DNA of 11,546 nt from an uncultured Oscillibacter sp. (lineage in GTDB: Bacteria > Bacillota > Clostridia > Oscillospirales > Oscillospiraceae): assembly GCA_946183175.1 (NCBI GenBank), contig CAMHBH010000064.1, forward strand, positions 1 to 11,546, given 5' to 3'. Both the position numbers and the translations under genes were made by a program. Under the pieces are notes generated by a model. That model was not told where the DNA came from, did not search any database, and saw only the letters and a program-made list of their open reading frames with translations. This document shows positions 1-7,559 of this stretch, one piece after another (the first letter of the stretch is position 1; every line of letters starts with the position of its first letter).

Positions 1-1686
1 GCCGTCCATTTCGGGCATCATGTGGTCGAGCAGAATCAGGTCGTAGCGCCTCTGGGTCGCCATTTGCAGACACTGTACGCCGCTGGTCGCCGTCTCGATG
101 TGGATTTTGGATTCCTTGAGGAATCCGCGCACAACTTTCAGGTTTAACTCCACGTCGTCCACGACGAGAATCGCCATACCCGGCGCGGTGAAGACTTTCT
201 TTTCCTCGCGGGCGGCGCGCTCCTCGGCGGCGGACGCTACGTCGATATTCCCGATGGCCTCCTCGCCCTGTACCAGTTGCGGAATCGTGACCGTGAACGT
301 CGAACCCTTGCCGTACTCGCTCTCCAGTCCGATTTCGCCGCCCATCAGGTCGACCAACTGCGCCGTGATACGAAGTCCGAGGCCGGTACCCTCGATGTAG
401 CGGTTGCGGGCCTCGTCGACCCGCGCGAACGCTACGAACAGTTTCTTTTGCTCTTCTTCACGAATGCCGATTCCGGTATCCTGTACGCGGAGTGTGAGCA
501 TGAGAATCTTGTCGCCGTCGCGCTGTTGTACGCTCCCGGAGACAGAGAACGTAATGCCGCCCTTCTCCGTGTACTTGGTCGCGTTCGTCAGGAGGTTTAC
601 GATAATCTGCCGGATACGCACCTCGTCGCCGTAGAGGCGGTAGGGCAGGGACGGGTCGATTTCCGTATTGACGAACAGGCCCTTTTCCTTGGCCTGCTGG
701 GCCACCATGTGGTAGCAGTCGTTGACAATCGAACTGAGGTGGTACGAGACCGGGACGAGGCGCATTTTCCCGGACTCAATCTTGGAGAGGTCTAAGATAT
801 CGTTAATCAGGGCCAGTAAACCGCGCCCGGCGGCGTCGATGTTCTCCGCGTACTCCCGGATTTCGACGTTGCGCGATTCCTTGAGAATCATGCCGTTCAT
901 GCCCAAAATGCCGTTAATGGGCGTGCGGATTTCGTGCGACATCCGCGCGAGGAAATCGCTTTTCGCGCGGTTGGCGTTCATCTCCGCCGCCTTGGCCTCC
1001 TCTAAATCCCGCATGGCCGTTTGGAGACGCTGATAGTCGGCGGTTTCGAGGGAGAAAATCATGAACACCGCCGAGAGGGTTCCGGCGAAGTAGGTCAGCA
1101 GAATTTCCTGGTGGAAGGCCTGGTAGAGCGCGAAACAGCACGGAATAATGACGTAGAAGGAGTTGAGCGACAGTTGCCGGACGGAGAAGCGCTTCCTGTG
1201 GCGGACCATCACGGCCCCCGCGTGGCAGACGTAGAACAGGGAGATAAAGTAGCTGATTTGGAACAGGGGGCCCTTTACATAGGCGTGGTTCCGGAATGAG
1301 AACATGATATTTGTCCGGGAGTTGACCAGCAGGACGAGCAGGTACAGCGCCCCGACGGAGTAATCGAGGATGTCGCCAGTGCGCGACCGGAGGCCGATAC
1401 AGGAGAAGATGTAGCGCATGCCGAGGTAGGCGGTCAGGCAGGCGCTGATTTGGTAGGCGACGTTCAGGGCCATATTGAGGGGGTCGGCGACGCTGTTACT
1501 GTAGCTGATAGTCAGGGCGGTGAGGATGTCCATGACGCCGTTGAGGACCGACGCGCAGAGGAAGGCCTGAAACGCGCGGTTGTTTGCCGACGAATAGCGG
1601 TACGTAATCATGTGGATGGCGAGGACGGAGAGAATCAGCGCAAGGCCCGCTATGTCGAAAGAAATATTGTACACCAGACGGTTCAT
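1..1686 (-). CDS. 7TM hybrid sensor histidine kinase with C-terminal receiver domain (partial, 3' end outside window)
   Basis: This is a membrane sensor kinase that would autophosphorylate on a histidine and pass the phosphate to its own receiver domain. The first ~212 residues hold about seven hydrophobic segments. A short charged, coiled-coil-like stretch (~213-243) follows, then the HisKA box SHEIRTP with phospho-acceptor His251. The HATPase domain shows an N box (Asn364/Asn368 region), DTGIGI from Asp403 and GTGLGL from Gly433. A receiver domain begins near residue 504 (ILVVDD, Asp510/Asp511), with phospho-acceptor Asp554 in LLDHMMPEMDG, where the window ends. The ATG at 1684-1686 is preceded by an AAGGGGA ribosome site. 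The N-terminal sensor region matches no named ligand-binding domain I recognise, so the stimulus is unknown. No partner regulator lies nearby, although a response regulator or further domains could sit beyond the left edge. The kinase assignment is certain; the signal is not. Confidence 0.93.
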   Translation of the reverse strand, partial: MNRLVYNISFDIAGLALILSVLAIHMITYRYSSANNRAFQAFLCASVLNGVMDILTALTISYSNSVADPLNMALNVAYQISACLTAYLGMRYIFSCIGLRSRTGDILDYSVGALYLLVLLVNSRTNIMFSFRNHAYVKGPLFQISYFISLFYVCHAGAVMVRHRKRFSVRQLSLNSFYVIIPCCFALYQAFHQEILLTYFAGTLSAVFMIFSLETADYQRLQTAMRDLEEAKAAEMNANRAKSDFLARMSHEIRTPINGILGMNGMILKESRNVEIREYAENIDAAGRGLLALINDILDLSKIESGKMRLVPVSYHLSSIVNDCYHMVAQQAKEKGLFVNTEIDPSLPYRLYGDEVRIRQIIVNLLTNATKYTEKGGITFSVSGSVQQRDGDKILMLTLRVQDTGIGIREEEQKKLFVAFARVDEARNRYIEGTGLGLRITAQLVDLMGGEIGLESEYGKGSTFTVTIPQLVQGEEAIGNIDVASAAEERAAREEKKVFTAPGMAILVVDDVELNLKVVRGFLKESKIHIETATSGVQCLQMATQRRYDLILLDHMMPEMDG

Positions 1687-1716
1687 ACAAATCCCCTTTC
1701 CGATACGTGACGGGTT

Positions 1717-1732
1717 TTTTCGCAATCGAAAA
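1717..1732. promoter_or_regulatory. Perfect inverted repeat in the leader of the histidine kinase gene (possible operator)
   Basis: TTTTCG-CAAT-CGAAAA is a perfect 6-bp inverted repeat located downstream of the kinase promoter -10 and upstream of its ribosome site. A further TCGAAA copy lies at 1738-1743, in direct orientation with the one at 1726-1731 and abutting the -10 box. The arrangement could be a repressor or activator site, or a small AT-rich hairpin in the mRNA leader. The binding protein is unknown. Confidence 0.35.
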
Positions 1733-1742
1733 TTGTGTCGAA

Positions 1743-1771
1743 AGTGTATCATAGGCGGCACTGCTTGTCAA
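1743..1771 (-). promoter_or_regulatory. Predicted sigma-A promoter of the histidine kinase gene
   Basis: Read on the minus strand, a perfect -35 TTGACA (1766-1771) is followed after 17 bp by a -10 TACACT (1743-1748), preceded by TGA as an extended -10. Transcription would start near 1736, leaving a leader of about 50 nt before the ATG at 1686. The promoter lies just after the hairpin that follows the upstream flavodiiron gene, so the kinase is probably its own transcription unit. Confidence 0.75.
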
Positions 1772-1797
1772 CCGGAAAGGCGTATTTGTATGGCAAA

Positions 1798-1825
1798 GCC
1801 CCCGTCGCCGTAAGGAGACAGGGGC
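1798..1825 (-). terminator. Likely terminator hairpin after the flavodiiron fusion gene
   Basis: GCCCC (1798-1802) pairs with GGGGC (1821-1825), GTC with GAC, and CC with GG. Two mismatched positions interrupt the stem, and the loop is GTAA. It begins about 20 nt after the flavodiiron stop codon on the minus strand. The trailing T-run is short (TTT), so termination may be partial. Its outline resembles the better terminator at 4530-4566. Confidence 0.6.
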
Positions 1826-1844
1826 AAAAGGCCCGGTTTTCTGA

Positions 1845-4388
1845 TTACTTCATGATTTCGTCGAAAGTCGCGCCGTCGTCGAAAGCCTTGGTCATGTCGG
1901 CCATTTTGGACGTGTCGCCGATGAGAATCACGCCCGCGAGGCGGCTCTTGCGGAAGTAGTATTTCTCGTAGTTCCCGCGCTGTTCGTCGCGGATTTCCAG
2001 CGTGCGGAGGTTCGCTTCCAGGGTATTCGGGCCGCTCTTGCCGTTCGTGCCCAGCGCGAAAATGGCGGTGTCCATGGCCTGAATCGACATCGCGCTCCCG
2101 ATGGGCCGGAACGTAATCGCCTCGCCCGCCGCGTTCGCGCCCGCGACGCGTCCGGTCTCCGCCGCCTGGGCCCAGAATCCGTGCGGCTGTCCGTTGAACT
2201 CCGTGCAGTCGCCGCAGGCCCACACGTCCGGCGCGCTGGTGGCGCAGTGGGCGTCAATCTTGATGAGAATATTCGTCTCGAGGCCCGCCGCCTGTCCCAC
2301 GGCGATATTCCCGCGCATGCCCGTGGACATAATCACGAGTTCGGCGGGGTAGCGCGTCCCGTCGGCGAGCACGACCGCGTCGCCGGCGATTTCCGCGATT
2401 TTCGCGCCCGTCACGACGCGGATACCCGCCTTTTCGCAAGCCGCCCCCAACATGGCGGAGGCGGCGTCGTCCAGTTGACGCGGCAGGAGGCCGGAGGCGG
2501 TTTCGAGCACGGTCACGTCGAGGCCGCCCTTTTTGAGTTCCCAGCCGCTTTCCAGGCCCATGACGCCGCCGCCAATGACTACGGCGCGCGTCGCGCCCTT
2601 CGCGACGGACTGCACTTTCGCGCAGTCGGCGACGGAGCGCACGGAGACGACATGGGGCTTGTCCGCGCCGGGAATCGGCACCACGAAACAGCGCGCGCCC
2701 AGGGCGTAGATGAGCTTATCGTAGTCATAGGCGCCCTTGTCGCAGACGACCTTTTTCGCCGCCGTGTCGATGGACTGTACGACGGTATCGAACACGAACT
2801 CTATCCGGCGTTCGTCGTACCACGCGCGGTTCTCGATGGCGAGGCGGTCGCCGGAGAGGTCTTGCAACAGGACTTTCGTCAGCATGGGGCGGTTGTAGGG
2901 AAGCTCGCTCTCCGCGGTGATGATTTGAATTTTCGCGGTGGCGTTACGCTCCCGGATAGCCTCGGCGGCGTAGTGCGCGCCGGGGCCGCCGCCGACAATC
3001 ACGAAACGTTCCTGGGTGTCCTTGCGGAAGGCGGTGGACGTGTCCTCGACGGGTACGAACTTGTCGCTTCCCACGCCGCACACCGGGCAAGTCTCCTGCG
3101 AGGCGTCGAACACGGCCCCGCAGACCAGACACTTGACCAGTCCGGACGCCTGTCCGGAGGACGCTTTCCGCTCGGGGGCGGCCTTCACGAGTTTCGCGCC
3201 GAAGTTGTAGCCGTACTCGTAGGCGTCCAGCAGTTGGGTTTCGCTGGGCTTGAGGCGTACCCGGAAACCGTCGTCGGGTACGTTCATACGCAGTTGGCGG
3301 AGGCGTTCGATGATGTGCGGCACGCCCTCGCCGCTCCAGCCGTAGCTCCCGAACGCGCTCGCGAGTTTCCCGCCGTGTACGGGCGCGAACAGGGAGAGCG
3401 TCAGATTCCAGATGGGGGCCAGCGCTTCCCCGATAATCGTGGGCGTACCCAGCAGGAAGGCGTCGGACACCGCGAGTTCCGCCGCGACGGTTGCGGCGTC
3501 AGCCGTGACCATGTCATGGAAGCGGATTTCGGCCTTGTCGCCGCAGGCGTCCGCGATTCCGGCCCCGATACGCTCGGCGAGTTGCCCCGTATAGCCGTAG
3601 GCGCTGACGTACGGAATCACGACGAGTTTCCTGTCGGCTTTGGGGGGCACGGCGCACCAGTCGCGGTAAAGGGCTATGATTTCGTCAATGTGGCTGTCGT
3701 GTACGGGCCCGTGCCCCGTGCAAATCATCCTGATATCGAGGCCCTTGATACGTTCCAGCGCGTCGTTCATGAACGGATTCCGGAATGGGCCGATAATGTT
3801 GTCAAAGTAGTATTTCGTGGCGCGGAGATAGCCTTCCGTGTCCGTCACCGTACTGCGCAAAATGCCCTCGTGGCTGTAGTGACTGCCGAAGGAATCGCAG
3901 GTGAAGAGCACGCCGTCCTCCTCGACGTAGGTGTACATGGTATCGGGCCAGTGAAGTTGCGGCAGAACCATGAAACGGAGGGTTTTCCCGCCCAGCGACA
4001 GGGTGTCGCCGTCCTTGACGGCGCGGCTGTTGAAGTCGTGGTTGATGATTTCCTTCAGGAAGCTGATGGCGGTGGAAGTCCCGACGACCACGGCGCGGGG
4101 ATTGAGTTCCAGAACCTTTTCGACCGTCCCGGCGTGGTCGGGCTCGGTGTGGTTCATGACGATATAGTCGATGGCGCGGATGTCGGTCACGGCGGCGAGG
4201 TTCTCGCGGTACTCGTCCCAGAATTTGAGCTTGTTGGTCTCGAAGAGCGCGGTTTTGTCGGCACCTTTCAGGACGTAGGAATTGTAGGTCGTGCCGAACT
4301 CGGTGTGCATGACGATGTCGAATACGCGGAGGTTCGGGTCGAGGACGCCGTTCCACCACAGGCCGTCGGAGAGCTGTAACGTTTTCAA
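1845..4388 (-). CDS. Class F-type flavodiiron protein: diiron oxidase / flavodoxin / short-spaced rubredoxin / NADH:rubredoxin oxidoreductase fusion
   Basis: This cytoplasmic 847-residue enzyme should carry electrons from NAD(P)H through FAD, rubredoxin and FMN to a diiron site that reduces O2 to water and/or NO to N2O. Domains in order: a metallo-beta-lactamase-like diiron domain (~1-245) with ligands H80-x-E82-x-D84-H85, His146, Asp165 and His226; a flavodoxin domain (~254-400); a rubredoxin-like knuckle with Cys420, 423, 434 and 437, only 10 residues between the CxxC pairs against about 29 in ordinary rubredoxin; and an FAD/NAD reductase (~461-847) with GGGPGA at 466 and GGGVMG at 606. Class F flavodiiron proteins of Clostridia, known from Clostridioides difficile, have this architecture. 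The start is TTG, 7 nt after GAGGGGG. The first in-frame ATG (residue 27) would remove conserved N-terminal sequence. It has its own promoter and lies downstream of the feo operon. All core ligands are present. Confidence 0.95.
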   Translation of the reverse strand: MKTLQLSDGLWWNGVLDPNLRVFDIVMHTEFGTTYNSYVLKGADKTALFETNKLKFWDEYRENLAAVTDIRAIDYIVMNHTEPDHAGTVEKVLELNPRAVVVGTSTAISFLKEIINHDFNSRAVKDGDTLSLGGKTLRFMVLPQLHWPDTMYTYVEEDGVLFTCDSFGSHYSHEGILRSTVTDTEGYLRATKYYFDNIIGPFRNPFMNDALERIKGLDIRMICTGHGPVHDSHIDEIIALYRDWCAVPPKADRKLVVIPYVSAYGYTGQLAERIGAGIADACGDKAEIRFHDMVTADAATVAAELAVSDAFLLGTPTIIGEALAPIWNLTLSLFAPVHGGKLASAFGSYGWSGEGVPHIIERLRQLRMNVPDDGFRVRLKPSETQLLDAYEYGYNFGAKLVKAAPERKASSGQASGLVKCLVCGAVFDASQETCPVCGVGSDKFVPVEDTSTAFRKDTQERFVIVGGGPGAHYAAEAIRERNATAKIQIITAESELPYNRPMLTKVLLQDLSGDRLAIENRAWYDERRIEFVFDTVVQSIDTAAKKVVCDKGAYDYDKLIYALGARCFVVPIPGADKPHVVSVRSVADCAKVQSVAKGATRAVVIGGGVMGLESGWELKKGGLDVTVLETASGLLPRQLDDAASAMLGAACEKAGIRVVTGAKIAEIAGDAVVLADGTRYPAELVIMSTGMRGNIAVGQAAGLETNILIKIDAHCATSAPDVWACGDCTEFNGQPHGFWAQAAETGRVAGANAAGEAITFRPIGSAMSIQAMDTAIFALGTNGKSGPNTLEANLRTLEIRDEQRGNYEKYYFRKSRLAGVILIGDTSKMADMTKAFDDGATFDEIMK

Positions 4389-4407
4389 GTCGATTCCCCC
4401 TCACAGA

Positions 4408-4430
4408 TTTGCGGAAAGCCTTTGCGGAAA
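4408..4430. repeat. Tandem 10-bp direct repeat in the flavodiiron gene leader (possible operator)
   Basis: TTTGCGGAAA occurs at 4408-4417 and again at 4421-4430, a 13-bp period. The pair sits between the predicted transcription start (~4432) and the ribosome site of the flavodiiron gene. Exact direct repeats there suggest a regulator site or a slippage duplication. Function is unproven. Confidence 0.45.
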
Positions 4431-4438
4431 ACACTGTC

Positions 4439-4466
4439 ATTATACCAGAATCGGGGACAATGGCAA
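4439..4466 (-). promoter_or_regulatory. Predicted strong sigma-A promoter of the flavodiiron fusion gene
   Basis: On the minus strand, -35 TTGCCA (4461-4466), a 16-bp spacer and a perfect -10 TATAAT (4439-4444) with an extended TGG just before it. The start would be near 4432, giving a leader of about 44 nt to the TTG at 4388. It lies after the terminator of the feo operon, so the flavodiiron gene is transcribed independently. Confidence 0.8.
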
Positions 4467-4529
4467 CCGTCAATTTTGTCGCCGGGGCGGAAAAGCGTCC
4501 CCGCAGTGAATCCTTTCCACGGCAAAAAG

Positions 4530-4566
4530 CCTCCCCCATCGCCCCTACGGGGCGACACGGGGGAGG
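4530..4566 (-). terminator. Rho-independent terminator of the feo operon
   Basis: CCTCCCCC (4530-4537) pairs perfectly with GGGGGAGG (4559-4566), and an inner CGCCCC (4540-4545) pairs with GGGGCG (4549-4554) around a TAC loop. On the minus strand the stem is followed by CTTTTTG (five T). It starts 5 nt after the HMA-protein stop codon, closing the feo operon. Confidence 0.85.
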
Positions 4567-4571
4567 TAGTT

Positions 4572-4826
4572 TCAGCCGCCGAAGAGGCGGAATCCTTTCT
4601 TTTCATAGGGTACGCTCCGGATGTCGCCGACGGTGTACCCGGTTTCGGCGATGACGGCGCGGAGGGTATCGGGGTTGAGCGGCTCGGCGGAGACGATTTC
4701 CGTCAGGCCCTTCTTACGGGAGGAAGTCACCTTCCGCACGGCGAACGCCTTGCGGACGGCCTCGTTGACGTGGTTCTCGCACATCCCGCAGGACATGCCG
4801 CCGACCTGTACCGTAGTCTTTATCAT
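4572..4826 (-). CDS. Small heavy-metal-associated (HMA) domain protein, last gene of the feo operon
   Basis: This 84-residue soluble protein has the metal-binding loop GMSCGMCENHV with Cys13 and Cys16, the signature of HMA/CopZ-like domains that bind Cu(I) or other soft metals between two cysteines. The remainder fits the usual beta-alpha-beta-beta-alpha-beta fold length (~70 residues) plus a short Gly/aromatic tail (KKGFRLFGG). The ATG (4824-4826) overlaps the upstream stop in an ATGA arrangement, so translation is probably coupled to the Cys-rich peptide gene. An AAAGGGA ribosome site lies 7 nt before the start. A terminator follows directly. Its position in an iron-uptake operon suggests metal handling alongside FeoB, but whether it carries iron, copper or another metal cannot be read from the sequence. 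Confidence 0.85.
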   Translation of the reverse strand: MIKTTVQVGGMSCGMCENHVNEAVRKAFAVRKVTSSRKKGLTEIVSAEPLNPDTLRAVIAETGYTVGDIRSVPYEKKGFRLFGG

Positions 4827-5011
4827 GACGGGTTCCCTTTCCGGATATGTCCGGCGCAGTGAATACAGCTCCCGTTCGCGCACCCGGCGCACCCGGCACA
4901 GCCACTGCCGCAACCGCCGCGTTTCGCGTCCCGCCAGAGGTACCGGACGCACGCCGCCACCAGTAGCGCGACCAACAACAGCGCAAGCGCGTTGCCAAGA
5001 ATCGGAGGCAC
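4823..5011 (-). CDS. FeoB-associated Cys-rich membrane peptide
   Basis: A 62-residue peptide with one N-terminal transmembrane helix (~residues 4-22), a basic stretch (RYLWRDAKR) and a cysteine cluster with spacing C34-x3-C38-x2-C41-x2-C44-x4-C49-x2-C52. This is the FeoB-associated Cys-rich family found next to feoB in Firmicutes, whose exact job is unsettled; a membrane-tethered Fe2+ acceptor or chaperone is a reasonable inference. The start is a choice between two GTG codons. The one at 5009-5011 lies 8 nt after AGGAAG, whereas the GTG at 5018-5020 abuts that ribosome site, so the later one is preferred; using the earlier one gives 65 residues. It begins 21 nt after feoB and overlaps the HMA gene by 4 nt. 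Confidence 0.85.
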   Translation of the reverse strand: MPPILGNALALLLVALLVAACVRYLWRDAKRGGCGSGCAGCAGCANGSCIHCAGHIRKGNPS

Positions 5012-5032
5012 GACGCCCACTTCCTTTCTAGA

Positions 5033-7327
5033 TTACGCCGCCGCCTGTACGCTCGTCAGGTTACGGCTCCCCTGTTCGGGCTGGTAGCCCTTGCGGAACA
5101 GCAGGTACAGTATCAGCGCGACGAGTAAGGCCGCCGCGACCGTCCCGACGCCGAACGCGACTTCCCCGAGGAACAGCCCGCCCAACTGGTAGATAATCAG
5201 CGCGAGGACGTAGGCCCACAGGCACATATAGCCAATGGCCCCCGCAGTCCAACGGGCGTTGTTCATTTCGCGCTTGATAGCGCCCATGGCCGCGAAGCAC
5301 GGCGCGCAGAGCAGGTTAAAGACCATGAACGCGAAGATTTGCAGCGGCGTGAAGTCGCGCGCGACTTTCGGCCAGATTTGTTCGCCGTTCTCGTCGAGTT
5401 CCTCTTCCCCGTCCATGTCGTCGTAGTTGTAGAGCACGCCGAAGGTGCCGACGACGTTCTCTTTGGCGACAAGTCCGGTAAACGTCGCGACGGTCGGACG
5501 CCAGCGCCCGAAGCCCAGCGGGCGGAATATCACGGAGACGCCGTTGCCGATTCCGGCGAGTATGGAGTCGTCCATGGGCGACACTTCCTCGGGGTCAATG
5601 TGCATGCGTTCGGCGACCTGTTCGGTATAGGCCTCGTCCACGTCCTCCCAGAGGTTGTCGACCATGCCGAATTGTCCGTTGACCATGCCGAAGCCGGAGA
5701 AGAACCAGATAATAATGGACGAAATCACGATGACGCTTCCGGCGCGCACGATGAACGACCAGCCGCGCTCCCAGGTGGCGCGCAGGACGTTTCCGGCGGA
5801 CGGGACGTGGTAGGCGGGGAGTTCCATGACGAACGGCGACGGCTCCCCGGCGAAAATCTTGAACTTCTTGAGCATAATGCCCGACAGCACGATGGAGGCC
5901 ATACCGAGGAAGTAGGCCGACGTGGCGACCCACGCGGACTGGTTGAACAGCGCGCCCGCGACAAGTCCGATAATGGGAGCTTTCGCGCCGCAGGGCATGA
6001 AGGTCGTGGTCATGAGGGTGAGTTTCCGGTCTTTGTCCTGTTCGATAGTGCGGGAGGCCATCAGGCCGGGGATTCCGCACCCGGTGGCGACGAGCATGGG
6101 AATGAACGACTTCCCGGACAGGCCGAAGTGGCGGAAAATCCTGTCCATGACGAAGGCCACGCGCGCCATGTAGCCGATATCCTCCAGAATCGCGAGGAAG
6201 AAGAACAGTACGAGCATTTGCGGGACGAATCCGAGCACGGCCCCGACGCCCGCGACGATACCGTCCTGAATCAGGCCGTAGAGCCAGCCGCCCTCCGCGA
6301 CGTGTAACACGCCCAGAAGCGAATCAATGAGGCCCGGCACCCATTCGCCGAAAATCACGTCGTTGGCGAAGTCTGTGGCCCATGTGCCGATAGAAATCGG
6401 AATGCCGTTGATTTCGAAGCTCCCCATTGCAATGGCGTACACGCCGAACATAATCAGGGCGAAGATGGGGAGGCCTAACAGGCGGTTGGTCACAATCTGG
6501 TCGATTCTGTCCGACGCGCTCAAGGCATGTTCGGCGTGGTGCTTCCTGACGGATTTCGCGACGACGTTGGCGATGTAGGCGTAGCGCTGGTTCGTGATAA
6601 TCGACTCGGAATCGTCGTCCATTTCGGTTTCGCAGTCGGCGATATGCCCCTCCAAATGGGCGGCGAGTTCCGGCGAAAGGTGGAGTTCCTCCATGACCTT
6701 CTCGTCGCGCTCGAAAATCTTGACGGCGTACCAGCGGAGGTATCGACCGTCGACCATGCCCTGTATGGATTCCTCGATGTGGGCGAGGGCGTGCTCGACG
6801 CTCCCCATAAAGACGTGCGGGAGTTCGCCCGCGCGGCGGTTCTGGGCGGCCTGTACGGCCTCCTCGGCGGCCCGCGTACTGCCTTCTCCGCGAAGCGCGC
6901 TCATCTCCACGGCCTCACAGCCCAGCGCGTCGGAGAGCGTTTTCAGGTCGATGGTGTCGCCGTTCTTCCGGACAAGGTCCATCATGTTCACCGCGACGAC
7001 AACCGGAATCCCCAGCTCAATCAACTGCGTCGTCAGGTACAGATTCCTCTCGATGTTCGTACCGTCCACAATGTTGAGAATCGCGTCGGGGTGCTCCTTC
7101 ACGAGGTAATTCCGCGCCACGACTTCCTCCAGCGTGTAGGGGGAGAGGGAGTAAATGCCGGGCAAGTCCTGAATCACGACATCCTCGTGACCTTTGAGGC
7201 GGCCTTCCTTCTTCTCGACGGTGACGCCGGGCCAGTTGCCCACGTACTGCCGGGAACCCGTCAGGGCATTGAACAGCGTCGTTTTGCCGCAGTTGGGGTT
7301 TCCCGCAAGCGCAATTTTCATGTCCAT
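5033..7327 (-). CDS. feoB: Ferrous iron transporter FeoB
   Basis: This inner-membrane Fe2+ importer has 764 residues, full length for the family. The cytoplasmic G domain shows G1 GNPNCGKTT (9-17), the switch-I threonine (Thr36 in GNWPGVT), G3 DLPG (54-57), G4 NMMD (114-117) and G5 SALRG (143-147). A helical GDI-like region with an acidic patch (ETEMDDDSES, ~233-242) follows. The membrane core starts near residue 283 and includes the gate segment GCGIPGLMASRT (416-427), FMPCGAKAP (443-451) and NLLCAPC (671-677). Two acidic loops (~556-590 and ~634-650) lie between helices. The ATG at 7327 overlaps the upstream feoA2 stop by one base (TAATG), with GAGG 7 nt before it. No key residue is missing. 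Confidence 0.97.
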   Translation of the reverse strand: MDMKIALAGNPNCGKTTLFNALTGSRQYVGNWPGVTVEKKEGRLKGHEDVVIQDLPGIYSLSPYTLEEVVARNYLVKEHPDAILNIVDGTNIERNLYLTTQLIELGIPVVVAVNMMDLVRKNGDTIDLKTLSDALGCEAVEMSALRGEGSTRAAEEAVQAAQNRRAGELPHVFMGSVEHALAHIEESIQGMVDGRYLRWYAVKIFERDEKVMEELHLSPELAAHLEGHIADCETEMDDDSESIITNQRYAYIANVVAKSVRKHHAEHALSASDRIDQIVTNRLLGLPIFALIMFGVYAIAMGSFEINGIPISIGTWATDFANDVIFGEWVPGLIDSLLGVLHVAEGGWLYGLIQDGIVAGVGAVLGFVPQMLVLFFFLAILEDIGYMARVAFVMDRIFRHFGLSGKSFIPMLVATGCGIPGLMASRTIEQDKDRKLTLMTTTFMPCGAKAPIIGLVAGALFNQSAWVATSAYFLGMASIVLSGIMLKKFKIFAGEPSPFVMELPAYHVPSAGNVLRATWERGWSFIVRAGSVIVISSIIIWFFSGFGMVNGQFGMVDNLWEDVDEAYTEQVAERMHIDPEEVSPMDDSILAGIGNGVSVIFRPLGFGRWRPTVATFTGLVAKENVVGTFGVLYNYDDMDGEEELDENGEQIWPKVARDFTPLQIFAFMVFNLLCAPCFAAMGAIKREMNNARWTAGAIGYMCLWAYVLALIIYQLGGLFLGEVAFGVGTVAAALLVALILYLLFRKGYQPEQGSRNLTSVQAAA

Positions 7328-7548
7328 TACTGTACCTCAATCATTTCCGCGTCGGCCTTCCGGATAGAAAGTTCGTAGCCGCGGATATTCAATTCCATCG
7401 GGTCGCCCAGGGGGGCCACTTTCCGTACCAGAACCGTCACGCCCTTGGTGATTCCCATGTCCATAATGCGGCGCTTTACAGGGCCTTCCCCGCGGAGTTT
7501 CGCCACGGTGACAGTCTCCCCGACGCGCACATCTTTGAGTGTCTTCAT
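7327..7548 (-). CDS. feoA: FeoA-domain protein (second copy)
   Basis: A 73-residue SH3-like FeoA protein, thought to bind FeoB or regulate its activity in the cytoplasm. Family features are the opening MKTLKDVRVGETVTV, the RRIMDMGITKGV segment (family pattern RL..LG...G..V) and ELSIRKADAEMIEV at the end. The start is unambiguous: AGGAGG sits 6 nt before the ATG at 7548, and the ribosome site abuts the stop of the first feoA. Its stop shares one base with the feoB ATG. It differs clearly from the first FeoA, so it is a diverged paralogue and not a recent duplicate. Confidence 0.93.
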   Translation of the reverse strand: MKTLKDVRVGETVTVAKLRGEGPVKRRIMDMGITKGVTVLVRKVAPLGDPMELNIRGYELSIRKADAEMIEVQ

Positions 7549-7559
7549 GCTCGGCCTCC

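Noticed and set aside
2181..4379. 732-codon open frame on the plus strand opposite the flavodiiron gene
   Set aside because: It is an antisense shadow caused by GC-rich codon use. Its product has no recognisable domain, no ribosome site was seen, and the minus-strand frame carries all the conserved motifs.
4827..4952. N-terminal extension of the HMA protein up to 4952
   Set aside because: The extension is an out-of-frame reading of the Cys-rich peptide gene; the HMA fold begins at the ATG at 4826 with its own ribosome site and ATGA coupling.
5339..6307. 322-codon plus-strand open frame opposite feoB
   Set aside because: It is an antisense shadow of feoB with a low-complexity His/Asp/Gly/Glu-rich product and no family features.
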